Source: Meridianimarinicoccus aquatilis
GTDB lineage: Bacteria > Pseudomonadota > Alphaproteobacteria > Rhodobacterales > Rhodobacteraceae
NCBI RefSeq assembly: GCF_004358675.1
Contig: NZ_SMZO01000007.1
Coordinates: forward strand, 1-64,000
DNA: 64,000 nucleotides
Direction: 5' to 3'
How positions within the stretch are numbered: the first letter of the stretch is position 1; each line of letters opens with the position of its first letter. The translations under genes were made by a program, and so were the position numbers. The notes below the pieces were generated by a model. The model saw only the letters and a list, made by a program, of their open reading frames with translations, did no database searches and had not been told where the DNA came from. Positions 17,734 to 25,305 of the stretch are shown piece by piece.

Positions 17734-18209
17734 ACCTCTTTGCAGTCAATATGGTTCTGGCGTTCGTTTGGGTGGTCCTGACTGATGCATTGACCCTTCC
17801 GGGGCTGATGTGGGGGTTCGTTCTGGGATTTGCCGCCCTTTGGGTGGCCCAGCCGCTTTATGGCGAGCCCGGTATGTACTTCGTCAGGATGCTTCGTGTG
17901 GTTCAGTTGGCGGTCTATTTTTGCTATGATCTGACGATGTCGAGCTTCAAGGTGGCGGCGGCCGTGCTGCGCCCCGGGTCTGCCGCGTCGTCCGGCATCA
18001 TTGCGATGCCGCTGGACGCTGAATCGGATCTGGAAATTCTGATGGTCGCCAATCTGATCTCGCTGACACCCGGCACGCTAAGCCTTGATGTCTCAGATGA
18101 TCGCAAGACACTGTATGTCCACGCGATGTTTGCCGCAGACCCAGAAGCCGAAGCGCAAGGATTGAAAGACGGGATGGAGCACATGGTCAGAAGGGTCTTT
18201 TCGCAATGA
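17730..18209 (+). CDS. mrpE: Na+/H+ antiporter subunit E
   Basis: Small membrane subunit of 159 residues. The start at 17730 overlaps the mrpD stop by ATGA; a much longer open frame upstream is only read-through in the mrpD coding region. The N-terminal helices are followed by the conserved MIVANLISLTPGTLSLDVS-like segment, which is diagnostic for MnhE, and the cytosolic tail YVHAMFAADPEAE. It overlaps mrpF by four bases. Confidence 0.92.
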   Translation: MNLFAVNMVLAFVWVVLTDALTLPGLMWGFVLGFAALWVAQPLYGEPGMYFVRMLRVVQLAVYFCYDLTMSSFKVAAAVLRPGSAASSGIIAMPLDAESDLEILMVANLISLTPGTLSLDVSDDRKTLYVHAMFAADPEAEAQGLKDGMEHMVRRVFSQ

Positions 18210-18574
18210 CACCGGGTGATTTCCTCGCACTGTGCCTTAACGTCGGGTTCGGCCTGATCATGTTGTCGCTGGTTCTTGCTTTCGTGCGACTGGCCAAAGG
18301 GCCCAGTTTTTCAGACCGTGTTGTTGCGCTGGACATGATGTCGGTTTCTATCGTCGCGTTTTGTGCGCTCTATGCGATCAAGACGGGGGTGTCGTCGTTC
18401 GTGGATATCGCGATCGTCGTGGCCTTGATCGGCTTTTTGGCGACCGTGGCACTTGCGCGGTTTGCCGAACGCGGCATCCACCGCAACCGGCATCTCTCGG
18501 ATATCAGTCCGGCGGATGTTGTGGCCACGCAAACAAAGGGCGCACAGCGCGCGGACCAAGGAGATAAGTCATGA
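18206..18574 (+). CDS. mrpF: Na+/H+ antiporter subunit F
   Basis: Membrane subunit of 122 residues with three helices. The stretch VRLAKGPSFSDRVVALDMMS is the conserved MnhF segment between helices 1 and 2. The tail of about 35 residues after the last helix is hydrophilic and longer than in many homologues. It is coupled to both neighbours by four-base overlaps. Confidence 0.92.
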   Translation: MTPGDFLALCLNVGFGLIMLSLVLAFVRLAKGPSFSDRVVALDMMSVSIVAFCALYAIKTGVSSFVDIAIVVALIGFLATVALARFAERGIHRNRHLSDISPADVVATQTKGAQRADQGDKS

Positions 18575-18888
18575 TCGAGATTATCGCAGGGCTTTTGATT
18601 TTGGGCGGCAGCGGGTTCGTGTTAATTGCCGGGCTTGGCGTGTATAATCTGCCCGACGCGCTGAACCGGATGCATGCATCGACCAAAGCGGGCACGCTGG
18701 GCAGTATTCTCGTTTTGATCGCCACTGCACTGGTTTTCGGCAATGGTGCGGTCACGGCACAGGCCGTCGCGACGATTGCCTTCTTGCTGCTTACAGCTCC
18801 GATTTCAGCCCATATGATTGGCCGCGCAACTGTTCAGATGCAGCGCGTCCGGGAAGAGGGCTGCGATCCGGGTCAGATCACCCGATAA
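18571..18888 (+). CDS. mrpG: Na+/H+ antiporter subunit G
   Basis: Last subunit of the antiporter, 105 residues, three predicted helices. The pattern GVYNLPDALNRMHASTKAGTLG is typical of MnhG. The last 16 bases overlap the end of the convergent GST-like gene, so there is no room for a conventional intergenic terminator between the mrp operon and the facing operon. Confidence 0.92.
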   Translation: MIEIIAGLLILGGSGFVLIAGLGVYNLPDALNRMHASTKAGTLGSILVLIATALVFGNGAVTAQAVATIAFLLLTAPISAHMIGRATVQMQRVREEGCDPGQITR

Positions 18889-19646
18889 GTGTCGTATAGC
18901 TGCTGAATGTATCGCCCGGCCGGCCGTGCCCGCAGGTCTGTAATGACGGCCTGCACATCGGGTGGGCAGCTTTCTAGCCGGGGCAGATGACCGCCGTACC
19001 CGTTGGCCAGCACCATTGGCCCACCTGATGTGGCGAACGCCAAGTCCGCGAGTGTCAGCCGGTCACCGCAGAGGTGGGGCCGACCGTCTGCCAAGCGGCT
19101 TTCCACCAAATCGAAGCCTCTTTGCACTGCGCCAAGTGCCTCGTTGGCGGATGCTTGGCTGAGTTTCAGGGCATCAATCAGGCGGGACTTAACCAGCCCA
19201 AATCCGCCGCAGAACAAAAAGGCCCTTTCCCATATCGGAACGCCGGTTGTGAAACTGGGCCAGACCAAGGCGCGATCTTTCAGGAAGTGGAAATAGGCCC
19301 ATTTGACGGTGCCCATGCCAAGGTTCCAGCGCAAGTCGTGTTGCACGGTCATGACATCGCCATGCAGCGCCGGGTCTGTATTCGCATCTGGCACCAGCCT
19401 GCGGTCTGCTGGGGCAAGGGGGTCAAACCCCGCCGCGATCCGGTCTACCCCCGCAAATTTTGCACCTTCATGGATCAACAAGGGGCTGTCCATTCGTCCC
19501 GCGCCATAGGACCGCAAGGCGAGGATATGAAAGATTGGCGCATGGGGGCGTTCGTCGAACGGGATGCCCCAATGCGCGAGCATCCAACGGGCGAGATCCA
19601 CATCGGCACTTGGCAGAAGGGTGATCAGTTTTGCCGTTCTGGTCAT
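18873..19646 (-). CDS. Glutathione S-transferase-like protein
   Basis: A 257-residue protein with an N-terminal thioredoxin-like half beginning TAKLITLLPSADVDLARWML, and a C-terminal helical half with HLCGDRLTLADLAFATSGGP, the GST N-capping-box region. The start at 19646 is one base after the P450 stop; an upstream in-frame start would lie inside the P450. No Cys-Pro redox motif is seen, so the reaction cannot be named; a ligandin or conjugating role is possible. It is the last gene of a five-gene operon with a P450 and a DyP peroxidase, and its 3' end overlaps mrpG in convergent orientation. Confidence 0.75.
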   Translation of the reverse strand: MTRTAKLITLLPSADVDLARWMLAHWGIPFDERPHAPIFHILALRSYGAGRMDSPLLIHEGAKFAGVDRIAAGFDPLAPADRRLVPDANTDPALHGDVMTVQHDLRWNLGMGTVKWAYFHFLKDRALVWPSFTTGVPIWERAFLFCGGFGLVKSRLIDALKLSQASANEALGAVQRGFDLVESRLADGRPHLCGDRLTLADLAFATSGGPMVLANGYGGHLPRLESCPPDVQAVITDLRARPAGRYIQQLYDTYRVI

Positions 19647-19647
19647 G

Positions 19648-21012
19648 TCACTCAGGGTCGAAATGCAAAACGAAGTGCTCGGGGAACGGGGTGCCAGCGG
19701 TTTGAATTTGCCCCTCGGCCCCACCCGCACGGCGCAGGCCATTCTGGGCTAGCAGCGGTTTCAGGATTGCGGGGATCACGGCTGCATTGATGACCGCCCC
19801 GAAACAGGTGTGCATCCCAGTGCCCCAGATTATCTGGTCACTGAAGGGGCGCGATGTGCGGAACAACTCGGGGGCGTCGATGTCGTAGGGATCGAACATG
19901 GCAGACAATGTTGCGGCAAAAACCATCTGCCCTTTGCGCACTGTTACCTGACGCAGTGTCCCGGGAGCGATGACGGTATCGCGCGTCGCCCGGCGATAGA
20001 GGATCGGATTGTGCGGATTGAACCGAAGGGCTTCCCAAACAAAGCCCGCCAGCTTGCCGGGATCGTCCATCAGGGCGGCGGTGCGCGCACGGCGCAACAC
20101 GTCGGGGCGGCGCATCAATTCATCCATGGCCAGGCAGGCGGCCTTTGAAATCGTCGGGATCGCCCCGATGACCAGCCCAAGCAGGTTGTTCCGGATGCCC
20201 AGATCATCCATCCCCGGCGTGCCAGCGGCCTGAAGCGCCAGACACCGGCCAAGCACATCATCGATCTTGGCCCCGCTGGCCTTGCGCTCTGCAATGGCGG
20301 TATCAAGATAGTCGCGCAGGCCTTCGGCGTCTTTCATGGCCTGCTCGTGCAGGTGAGGGTCAGCCCCAAGGTCCCCGAACAGGTACCAAAACAGGCGCGT
20401 CGTCCAGCGCTGCATTGTCTCAGGGTTCGGCCCAGGGGTGCCAAAGTAGTCAGCCACCATATCCCACGGAATATGCCGTGTCAGGGCAGGGGGCAGGTCT
20501 ATCACACCGCCGGATTGGGCAACCACGCTGTGGGCAAGATCGGCGGCACGGGGGGCGACCCGTTCAGCGACGTCAGTGTGCTGCATGGCAAGACGCATCG
20601 CCGATGTGTCGCGGGTATAGTCCCAACTGGGCTGCATCCCGAGAAAGAAATTTGCGCCTGCGGTCAGTTCTTGCATGCGCGGCCCATAGACCACGGCAAA
20701 ATCATCGTCTCTGCGCAGCACATCCATGACGTCGGCTCTGCGGGTGACAATCACCGTTCCGGTGTTATCATAGGCGGCAACAAGCTTGCGTTTCAGGGAC
20801 AAGTTCGGCGCGAAACCCCGCAAAGTGGCCAGCACCTGCCGTTGGCGCGACGGGTCCGCCAGCAAAAGCGCCAGATTTTTTCTAAGTCCACCGGGCGCGC
20901 GCGTGGCCTTAAGACCGGCCAAGGCAAGGCGTGCACCATTCCCAATGCCAGACCCCAGAACAAACAGGCGCAATCCCGCGCTGCTAAGTACATTACCAAT
21001 AAAACCGAGCAT
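19648..21012 (-). CDS. Cytochrome P450, atypical I-helix
   Basis: Heme-thiolate protein of 454 residues. The K-helix ExxR is Glu327-Arg330 in WEALRF, and the heme-ligand loop is WGTGMHTCFG with Cys403. The I-helix, which normally carries an acid-alcohol pair for O2 cleavage, reads VIGAIPTIS: the pair is replaced by Ile285-Pro286. A similar change (Arg-Pro) is known in peroxide-using CYP152 enzymes, so peroxygenase-like or isomerase-like chemistry is possible here; that is inference. The N-terminus is weakly hydrophobic but not a clear signal. No ferredoxin or reductase gene is nearby. It follows the DyP peroxidase by 7 bases. Confidence 0.9.
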   Translation of the reverse strand: MLGFIGNVLSSAGLRLFVLGSGIGNGARLALAGLKATRAPGGLRKNLALLLADPSRQRQVLATLRGFAPNLSLKRKLVAAYDNTGTVIVTRRADVMDVLRRDDDFAVVYGPRMQELTAGANFFLGMQPSWDYTRDTSAMRLAMQHTDVAERVAPRAADLAHSVVAQSGGVIDLPPALTRHIPWDMVADYFGTPGPNPETMQRWTTRLFWYLFGDLGADPHLHEQAMKDAEGLRDYLDTAIAERKASGAKIDDVLGRCLALQAAGTPGMDDLGIRNNLLGLVIGAIPTISKAACLAMDELMRRPDVLRRARTAALMDDPGKLAGFVWEALRFNPHNPILYRRATRDTVIAPGTLRQVTVRKGQMVFAATLSAMFDPYDIDAPELFRTSRPFSDQIIWGTGMHTCFGAVINAAVIPAILKPLLAQNGLRRAGGAEGQIQTAGTPFPEHFVLHFDPE

Positions 21013-21019
21013 CAGGCCC

Positions 21020-22663
21020 TCAGGTTGGATCGATGATACCGAGTGCGATCATGTGCAGCGCAGTCATCGATGGAACAAAGAAATAATCGCCCCCGCGTGT
21101 TTCCACGAAAGTCTTGAGCCCACCCATCACATAGGGTGGCTTTCCGCTTTTGGGGTCGGAGGGGATCGTGAACCGCTTGTGCAGGCTGTGATCGCCCAAA
21201 AGCGGACAGGTGTTGTTGCCTTGATGGAAGTCGAGTCCGTATTGAATCCATTGTTGTTGGACGAATTCGAACTGCCGGAAAATACTGGTACCGATGATCA
21301 TCATGGCGACGCCCTGTTCGGTGTCGTCGTCTTTGTGCGCCGTATCATCCGGCCCATAGGGCAAGCCGCGTCGCAAAATTCGCCGCCGTTTGTTCAATTG
21401 GGTCGTGGCGTCCTTGTTCTTTTTGCCCGGTTGGTTCAACGGATCGAGGTAGTCGCGCGTGTTGACCCGCCGCATGTGTGCGCCGCCGGGGCATTTGAAG
21501 CCGCCCATGTCATCGCCATATCTGAAATCGCTTGCCGCAGTTGATTTGAGATAAGCGCGCTGCGCTGCCATCGCCTTTGCCGGGTTTTCATCGTCGAGCC
21601 CATGGGCGCTGCGTACCTTGAGCCAATCGTCAAACCCGGGCGCGGTTGCCACCGGCACACCATCAGACCAACGCCCGACCATCTTGGCCAGGATCGTCTC
21701 GCGCGCCTCTACCTGGTCTACGCCCATCACACGGGCAAAGCCTTGGGCTTGGGCATCAATGAAAGCGTTGAAGCTGCCGACATTCTCGTGCAACTTGCGG
21801 AACACCATGAAGCTGCCGTTTTGCATCACGTTTGGCGGCATTGCGGCGGGTGGTAATTCTTGGCTTTCGTCGGGGTGACCCAACAGGAACTCACCAGTTG
21901 CCAAGGGTTGCCAACCGGTTTCCCGCCCCATCCATTTGCCGCGACCGATCACAGCCTCTTTTTCCAACTCGGGGGGGTATTGCCCTTCGAACACAGGATC
22001 TCCGATCCCGTCGGTCAGGCCGAAATGCTCGCGCGGAGTGGGGAACTTGGCGCCGTCCACTGTGGTGAAAACTGCAGAGGCAGACTGATATTCGCCGGTT
22101 CCATCCTGTGCATTGCCGGTCAGCAGTTGCACACCCTCGTCGGAACACAAGCTGCGCAGCCATTCTGTTTGCGCCTCAAGCTCTGGAACGGGCTGATCGC
22201 TGCCCAGTTGGGCAAGCTGCGCATTCATCGATATCCAGATATGGACATCATCCGGGCTGCCGCGCGGGTCCCTGCGGGAGGCGCGCCAAATCGGATCCCA
22301 CTTTTTGCACCATCCCTCGTCATCCTCTTCGACCTGGTCGGCATGGCGATCCCCCAGAATGAACGCGCGGGCTCTCATGCCATCCACGAAGCTTTCGGGC
22401 ATTCCCTGCAACGTCCGTGTCGGCAAGCCGAGCTGGCGCAGGCCGGGATAGGTGAACCCGATATTCAGGGTGACTTTGGGCTTGCTGTCCGGGCTCCAGC
22501 GGGCGGCGGTGGTAACACGGGGGCGGACGGCCTCGACAAATGCCCGCCCTGCATCTCCGTTCCGAATATTCAGAAAGAAATATCGCGCAAAGGGAAATGA
22601 GAACCGGCCGTAAGCCCGCGTGATGTTGCCTTGAATATCGTCAAGGTTCAGTTGCCGGGTCAT
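21020..22663 (-). CDS. DyP-type heme peroxidase
   Basis: Dye-decolourising-type peroxidase, 547 residues, in the larger class of the family. The catalytic GxxDG motif is GLTDGIGDP with Asp218, and the heme-iron ligand is His396 in GGAHMRRVNTRD. Early residues LDDIQGNI are typical of the large DyP proteins. No Tat signal or encapsulin-targeting tail is obvious at either end, so it is probably cytoplasmic or attached to a membrane partner. It overlaps the preceding gene by ATGA. Substrate unknown; the operon suggests it works with the P450, either sharing peroxide or sharing a substrate. Confidence 0.93.
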   Translation of the reverse strand: MTRQLNLDDIQGNITRAYGRFSFPFARYFFLNIRNGDAGRAFVEAVRPRVTTAARWSPDSKPKVTLNIGFTYPGLRQLGLPTRTLQGMPESFVDGMRARAFILGDRHADQVEEDDEGWCKKWDPIWRASRRDPRGSPDDVHIWISMNAQLAQLGSDQPVPELEAQTEWLRSLCSDEGVQLLTGNAQDGTGEYQSASAVFTTVDGAKFPTPREHFGLTDGIGDPVFEGQYPPELEKEAVIGRGKWMGRETGWQPLATGEFLLGHPDESQELPPAAMPPNVMQNGSFMVFRKLHENVGSFNAFIDAQAQGFARVMGVDQVEARETILAKMVGRWSDGVPVATAPGFDDWLKVRSAHGLDDENPAKAMAAQRAYLKSTAASDFRYGDDMGGFKCPGGAHMRRVNTRDYLDPLNQPGKKNKDATTQLNKRRRILRRGLPYGPDDTAHKDDDTEQGVAMMIIGTSIFRQFEFVQQQWIQYGLDFHQGNNTCPLLGDHSLHKRFTIPSDPKSGKPPYVMGGLKTFVETRGGDYFFVPSMTALHMIALGIIDPT

Positions 22664-23703
22664 GCCGTGCCTCGCGTGTCATCAGACTGTGCAGCCACGG
22701 ACAAAGAGATAACGCCGGGCGCTTGGGTCGGGGCCATCTTGTCGCCGGGTTTGTGATTGGTCAGAAAATCGCCAAAGGCGGCGTGCAACGTATCCGCGTC
22801 GCAGCCTTGGTGGTCTACGGCGAAATCGGCGAAGTGCTGCTGCAAATAAAGTGACTTAAGGACCGATGGTAGATCGCCAAATTCGGCGGGGGGCATTGGC
22901 TTTTGTCCATTCGCAACGACGAACTGGTAGAGCGCGAAAAGAACGGCCACGCTCGCGCCAACCCCGATCAGCGCCGTCCAGCCCGGCGACCAGCCGACGA
23001 TCGGAAGAGCAGCCATTCCAAAAATCAGCGCCAGAAACGCCAGAAGCGTGACCGCAATCGGGGCGATTGCCACGGCCGCAAGTACAGGGACAGGCAGCAC
23101 CGACAGTTTCGGCGGCGTGATCCAATAGTCGTTGAAGGGCATCGTTGTCTCGACCTGGCACCGCTTGAGATAGCGCGCAAAGCTTTTGGCATCGGTGACC
23201 TTGTCGAACCCCACGCAGTTTTCATAGATCGACCGCAATTCAGGTTCCATCCGGTTCCAGAGCCGCCGTGCCCAAGCATCTCGTACCCGGCCCTGTTGCG
23301 ACGGGTCCAGAGTTTCGGGCAGGGGGTCGCCCTCATCCATCACGGCATCGATATCAACCGCAAATAACAGGTAAGGGCAATTTAGCCTGTCCACCGGTTG
23401 AGGATCGATCGGGTCTTTCTTGCGTATTGATGCGATCAGCGCATCTGTCGGTGTGCGCCCATTATATATCGTATCCTCAATGACCACGAAACGACACAGA
23501 TGGGTTTGCAGGCTGCGGGTGAAAGGGCTGTTCTCGCCAATCTTGATCGTTGCGGGCGACTGAAGCGCGGTCGGCAGCAGACCGAGGGTGATCCGCACTG
23601 CCTGTTCATGGGACATCTGCGTGCCAGTCAGGCCGGTTGTGGTGCCTGCCTTGATTGGCGTCAGAAATGTCAGGAACAGGTGGCCGGTGTCGAAATTTGG
23701 CAT
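22660..23703 (-). CDS. Uncharacterised membrane protein of the DyP/P450 operon
   Basis: A 347-residue protein of a family I cannot name. The first 200 residues are soluble, beginning FDTGHLFLTFLTPIKAG, with conserved-looking aromatic and Asp patterns such as NCPYLLFAVDID and QVETTMPFNDYW. Residues about 205-270 hold two or three hydrophobic helices, followed by a soluble tail of about 75 residues. There is no signal peptide. It overlaps the DyP gene by four bases and follows the first gene by four, so it is co-translated with them. A membrane anchor or substrate-delivery subunit for the two heme enzymes is a reasonable guess only. Confidence 0.7.
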   Translation of the reverse strand: MPNFDTGHLFLTFLTPIKAGTTTGLTGTQMSHEQAVRITLGLLPTALQSPATIKIGENSPFTRSLQTHLCRFVVIEDTIYNGRTPTDALIASIRKKDPIDPQPVDRLNCPYLLFAVDIDAVMDEGDPLPETLDPSQQGRVRDAWARRLWNRMEPELRSIYENCVGFDKVTDAKSFARYLKRCQVETTMPFNDYWITPPKLSVLPVPVLAAVAIAPIAVTLLAFLALIFGMAALPIVGWSPGWTALIGVGASVAVLFALYQFVVANGQKPMPPAEFGDLPSVLKSLYLQQHFADFAVDHQGCDADTLHAAFGDFLTNHKPGDKMAPTQAPGVISLSVAAQSDDTRGTA

Positions 23704-23707
23704 CGGC

Positions 23708-24376
23708 TTAGCCCCTCTCGTAATCGAAAACAGTGGCCATATTCTGCACGGCGCGCATGCGGTTCATATCGGCCCGTTCCGTATCGAGGCTGGCAACCGG
23801 GCCAAATCCCGGCTCGCCAAGGCAGTTTTGGACCTTGAGCAGATGCTTCTGATAGGTTTTGGCAAATTCTTCCGGCGATTGAGTGGCGTGCGCCTGTGCC
23901 AGTTCCGAAATCGCGCGATTGACCTGCATCGCGCTTTTCACGTCGCGCTGCGCCGAGCCGGGGGTGGCGTTATAGTAGTAGTCGGTGAACACTTGATTAT
24001 GGGTGATGTAATTCTTGAAGGTCGCGACCGGTATGGACTGCGGATACTTCGTGGCTGTATACCAGAACAGGTCCAGACCGTTTGGAATTCCGTCTGAGAA
24101 TGCGTCGATATACTGGTCCCAGGTGCCGTTGAAATTCGAACAAAACAGCATGTAATCGTTGCGCAGGGTTTCTTTTCCTTGGCCAAGATCAGGCCATTGC
24201 GATGGCTTTATCAAAACCCAGCGCGCAAAGTGGATCAGGGATAGTCCCATCAGTCCGCTCAAAACGCTTGGAACGCCCCGCGCCACCATGAAAATGAGCC
24301 TGTTTACCCAAGTCAGCCATGGCTTGCTTGGTGTGACGACATTCATCGCATAGGCCTTGCCAGCGATATTCGACAT
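23708..24376 (-). CDS. Uncharacterised protein, first gene of the DyP/P450 operon
   Basis: A 222-residue protein I do not recognise. Residues about 27-55 are hydrophobic (one helix or an amphipathic hairpin); the remainder is soluble and rich in aromatics, with MLFCSNFNGTWDQYIDAF and GLDLFWYTATKYPQSIP as the most distinctive stretches. GGGGGG lies 5-10 bases before the ATG. A possible -10 (TATAGT on minus, 24410-24405) lies about 30 bases upstream with no good -35. As the lead gene of a tight operon with DyP and P450 it may be a structural partner; no catalytic motif is seen. Confidence 0.65.
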   Translation of the reverse strand: MSNIAGKAYAMNVVTPSKPWLTWVNRLIFMVARGVPSVLSGLMGLSLIHFARWVLIKPSQWPDLGQGKETLRNDYMLFCSNFNGTWDQYIDAFSDGIPNGLDLFWYTATKYPQSIPVATFKNYITHNQVFTDYYYNATPGSAQRDVKSAMQVNRAISELAQAHATQSPEEFAKTYQKHLLKVQNCLGEPGFGPVASLDTERADMNRMRAVQNMATVFDYERG

Positions 24377-24558
24377 GGCGCCCCCCTTTGCTTTCCTTGC
24401 GTTAACTATACGCGGGGAAGTTGATCTGTCTAAGGAATTTCGCGCGCCGGAGCCACTTGGTCATGGTTTCCCGACCCTGGAGCGGATGCACTAACCAAAT
24501 CTCAACACCCTGCAGCGTATCCCAAACGGGTATGCGGCAAGAAATGCGGCGGTGAAAA

Positions 24559-25305
24559 ATGGGTTATCCTTTGCCTGCACGGTGGCGGCGATGGGGCGTG
24601 GTGGCGCTTGTTATTTGCGGGCTTTGGCCGGCGGCGGGGCATGCCATGACCGGCGGCGTGCAAACTGTGTGCGAAACCGCCGCGCGCCGGGCATCGAGCA
24701 TGACTGGCGTGCCGCTCAAGGTGCTTTTGGCTGTGTCGCTCACAGAAAGCGGGCGCAAAACCGGTGCAACCTTTGGGGCGTGGCCATGGACATTGAACAT
24801 TGCCGGGAAAGGCGCATTCTTTGACTCCAAGAGCGCAGCTTTGGCGCGCGCGCACGCAACACTGGCCGGTGGCGAGCGAAGCTTTGATTTGGGGTGCTTC
24901 CAGATCAACTACCGCTGGCACGGAGAGGCGTTCGGCGCCTTGTCCGACATGCTCGATCCAGACCTAAATGCTCAATATGCTGCCCGGTTTTTGCGTGATT
25001 TATTTGCTGAAAGCGGTGATTGGTCGGTAGCGGTGGGGCACTACCATTCTCGCACGCCACAATATGCGAACCGGTATCGCAAGATATTTCATCGTCATTT
25101 AGCCAATTTAGGCGGCGGGCCTATTCCGGTACAGTCATTTCCACCGGCGACAGCCGTCGCGCCCACTGTGACGCGTGGCCCGAACAGGTTTCCGTTGCTG
25201 CAACCCGGCGGCGCACCGGTCAGTATGGGATCGCTCGTGCCGACGCGGCCCAACACCGGAAGTCTGTTCGGCGATCGGACCAGCCGCAGCATGTGGGGCG
25301 GATGA
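24559..25305 (+). CDS. Lytic transglycosylase, probably flagellum-associated (SltF-like)
   Basis: Exported 248-residue murein hydrolase. Residues 1-29 form a signal peptide ending AAGHA. The SLT fold carries the catalytic Glu63 in SLTESG, followed by the FDLGCFQINYRWH and YHSRTPQYANRYRK stretches typical of family 1 transglycosylases. Its last bases overlap flhA (ATGATG), which ties it to flagellar assembly. Rhodobacter sphaeroides uses a dedicated transglycosylase, SltF, to open the wall for the rod, while its FlgJ lacks a muramidase domain; this gene is a good candidate for that role. The C-terminal 70 residues are Pro/Gly rich and low in predicted structure. Confidence 0.85.
   Translation: MGYPLPARWRRWGVVALVICGLWPAAGHAMTGGVQTVCETAARRASSMTGVPLKVLLAVSLTESGRKTGATFGAWPWTLNIAGKGAFFDSKSAALARAHATLAGGERSFDLGCFQINYRWHGEAFGALSDMLDPDLNAQYAARFLRDLFAESGDWSVAVGHYHSRTPQYANRYRKIFHRHLANLGGGPIPVQSFPPATAVAPTVTRGPNRFPLLQPGGAPVSMGSLVPTRPNTGSLFGDRTSRSMWGG

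Noticed and set aside
25020-25301. N-terminal extension of flhA into the transglycosylase gene
   Set aside because: The extension overlaps a gene with a signal peptide and catalytic Glu in another frame; the ATG at 25302 gives the normal FlhA length.
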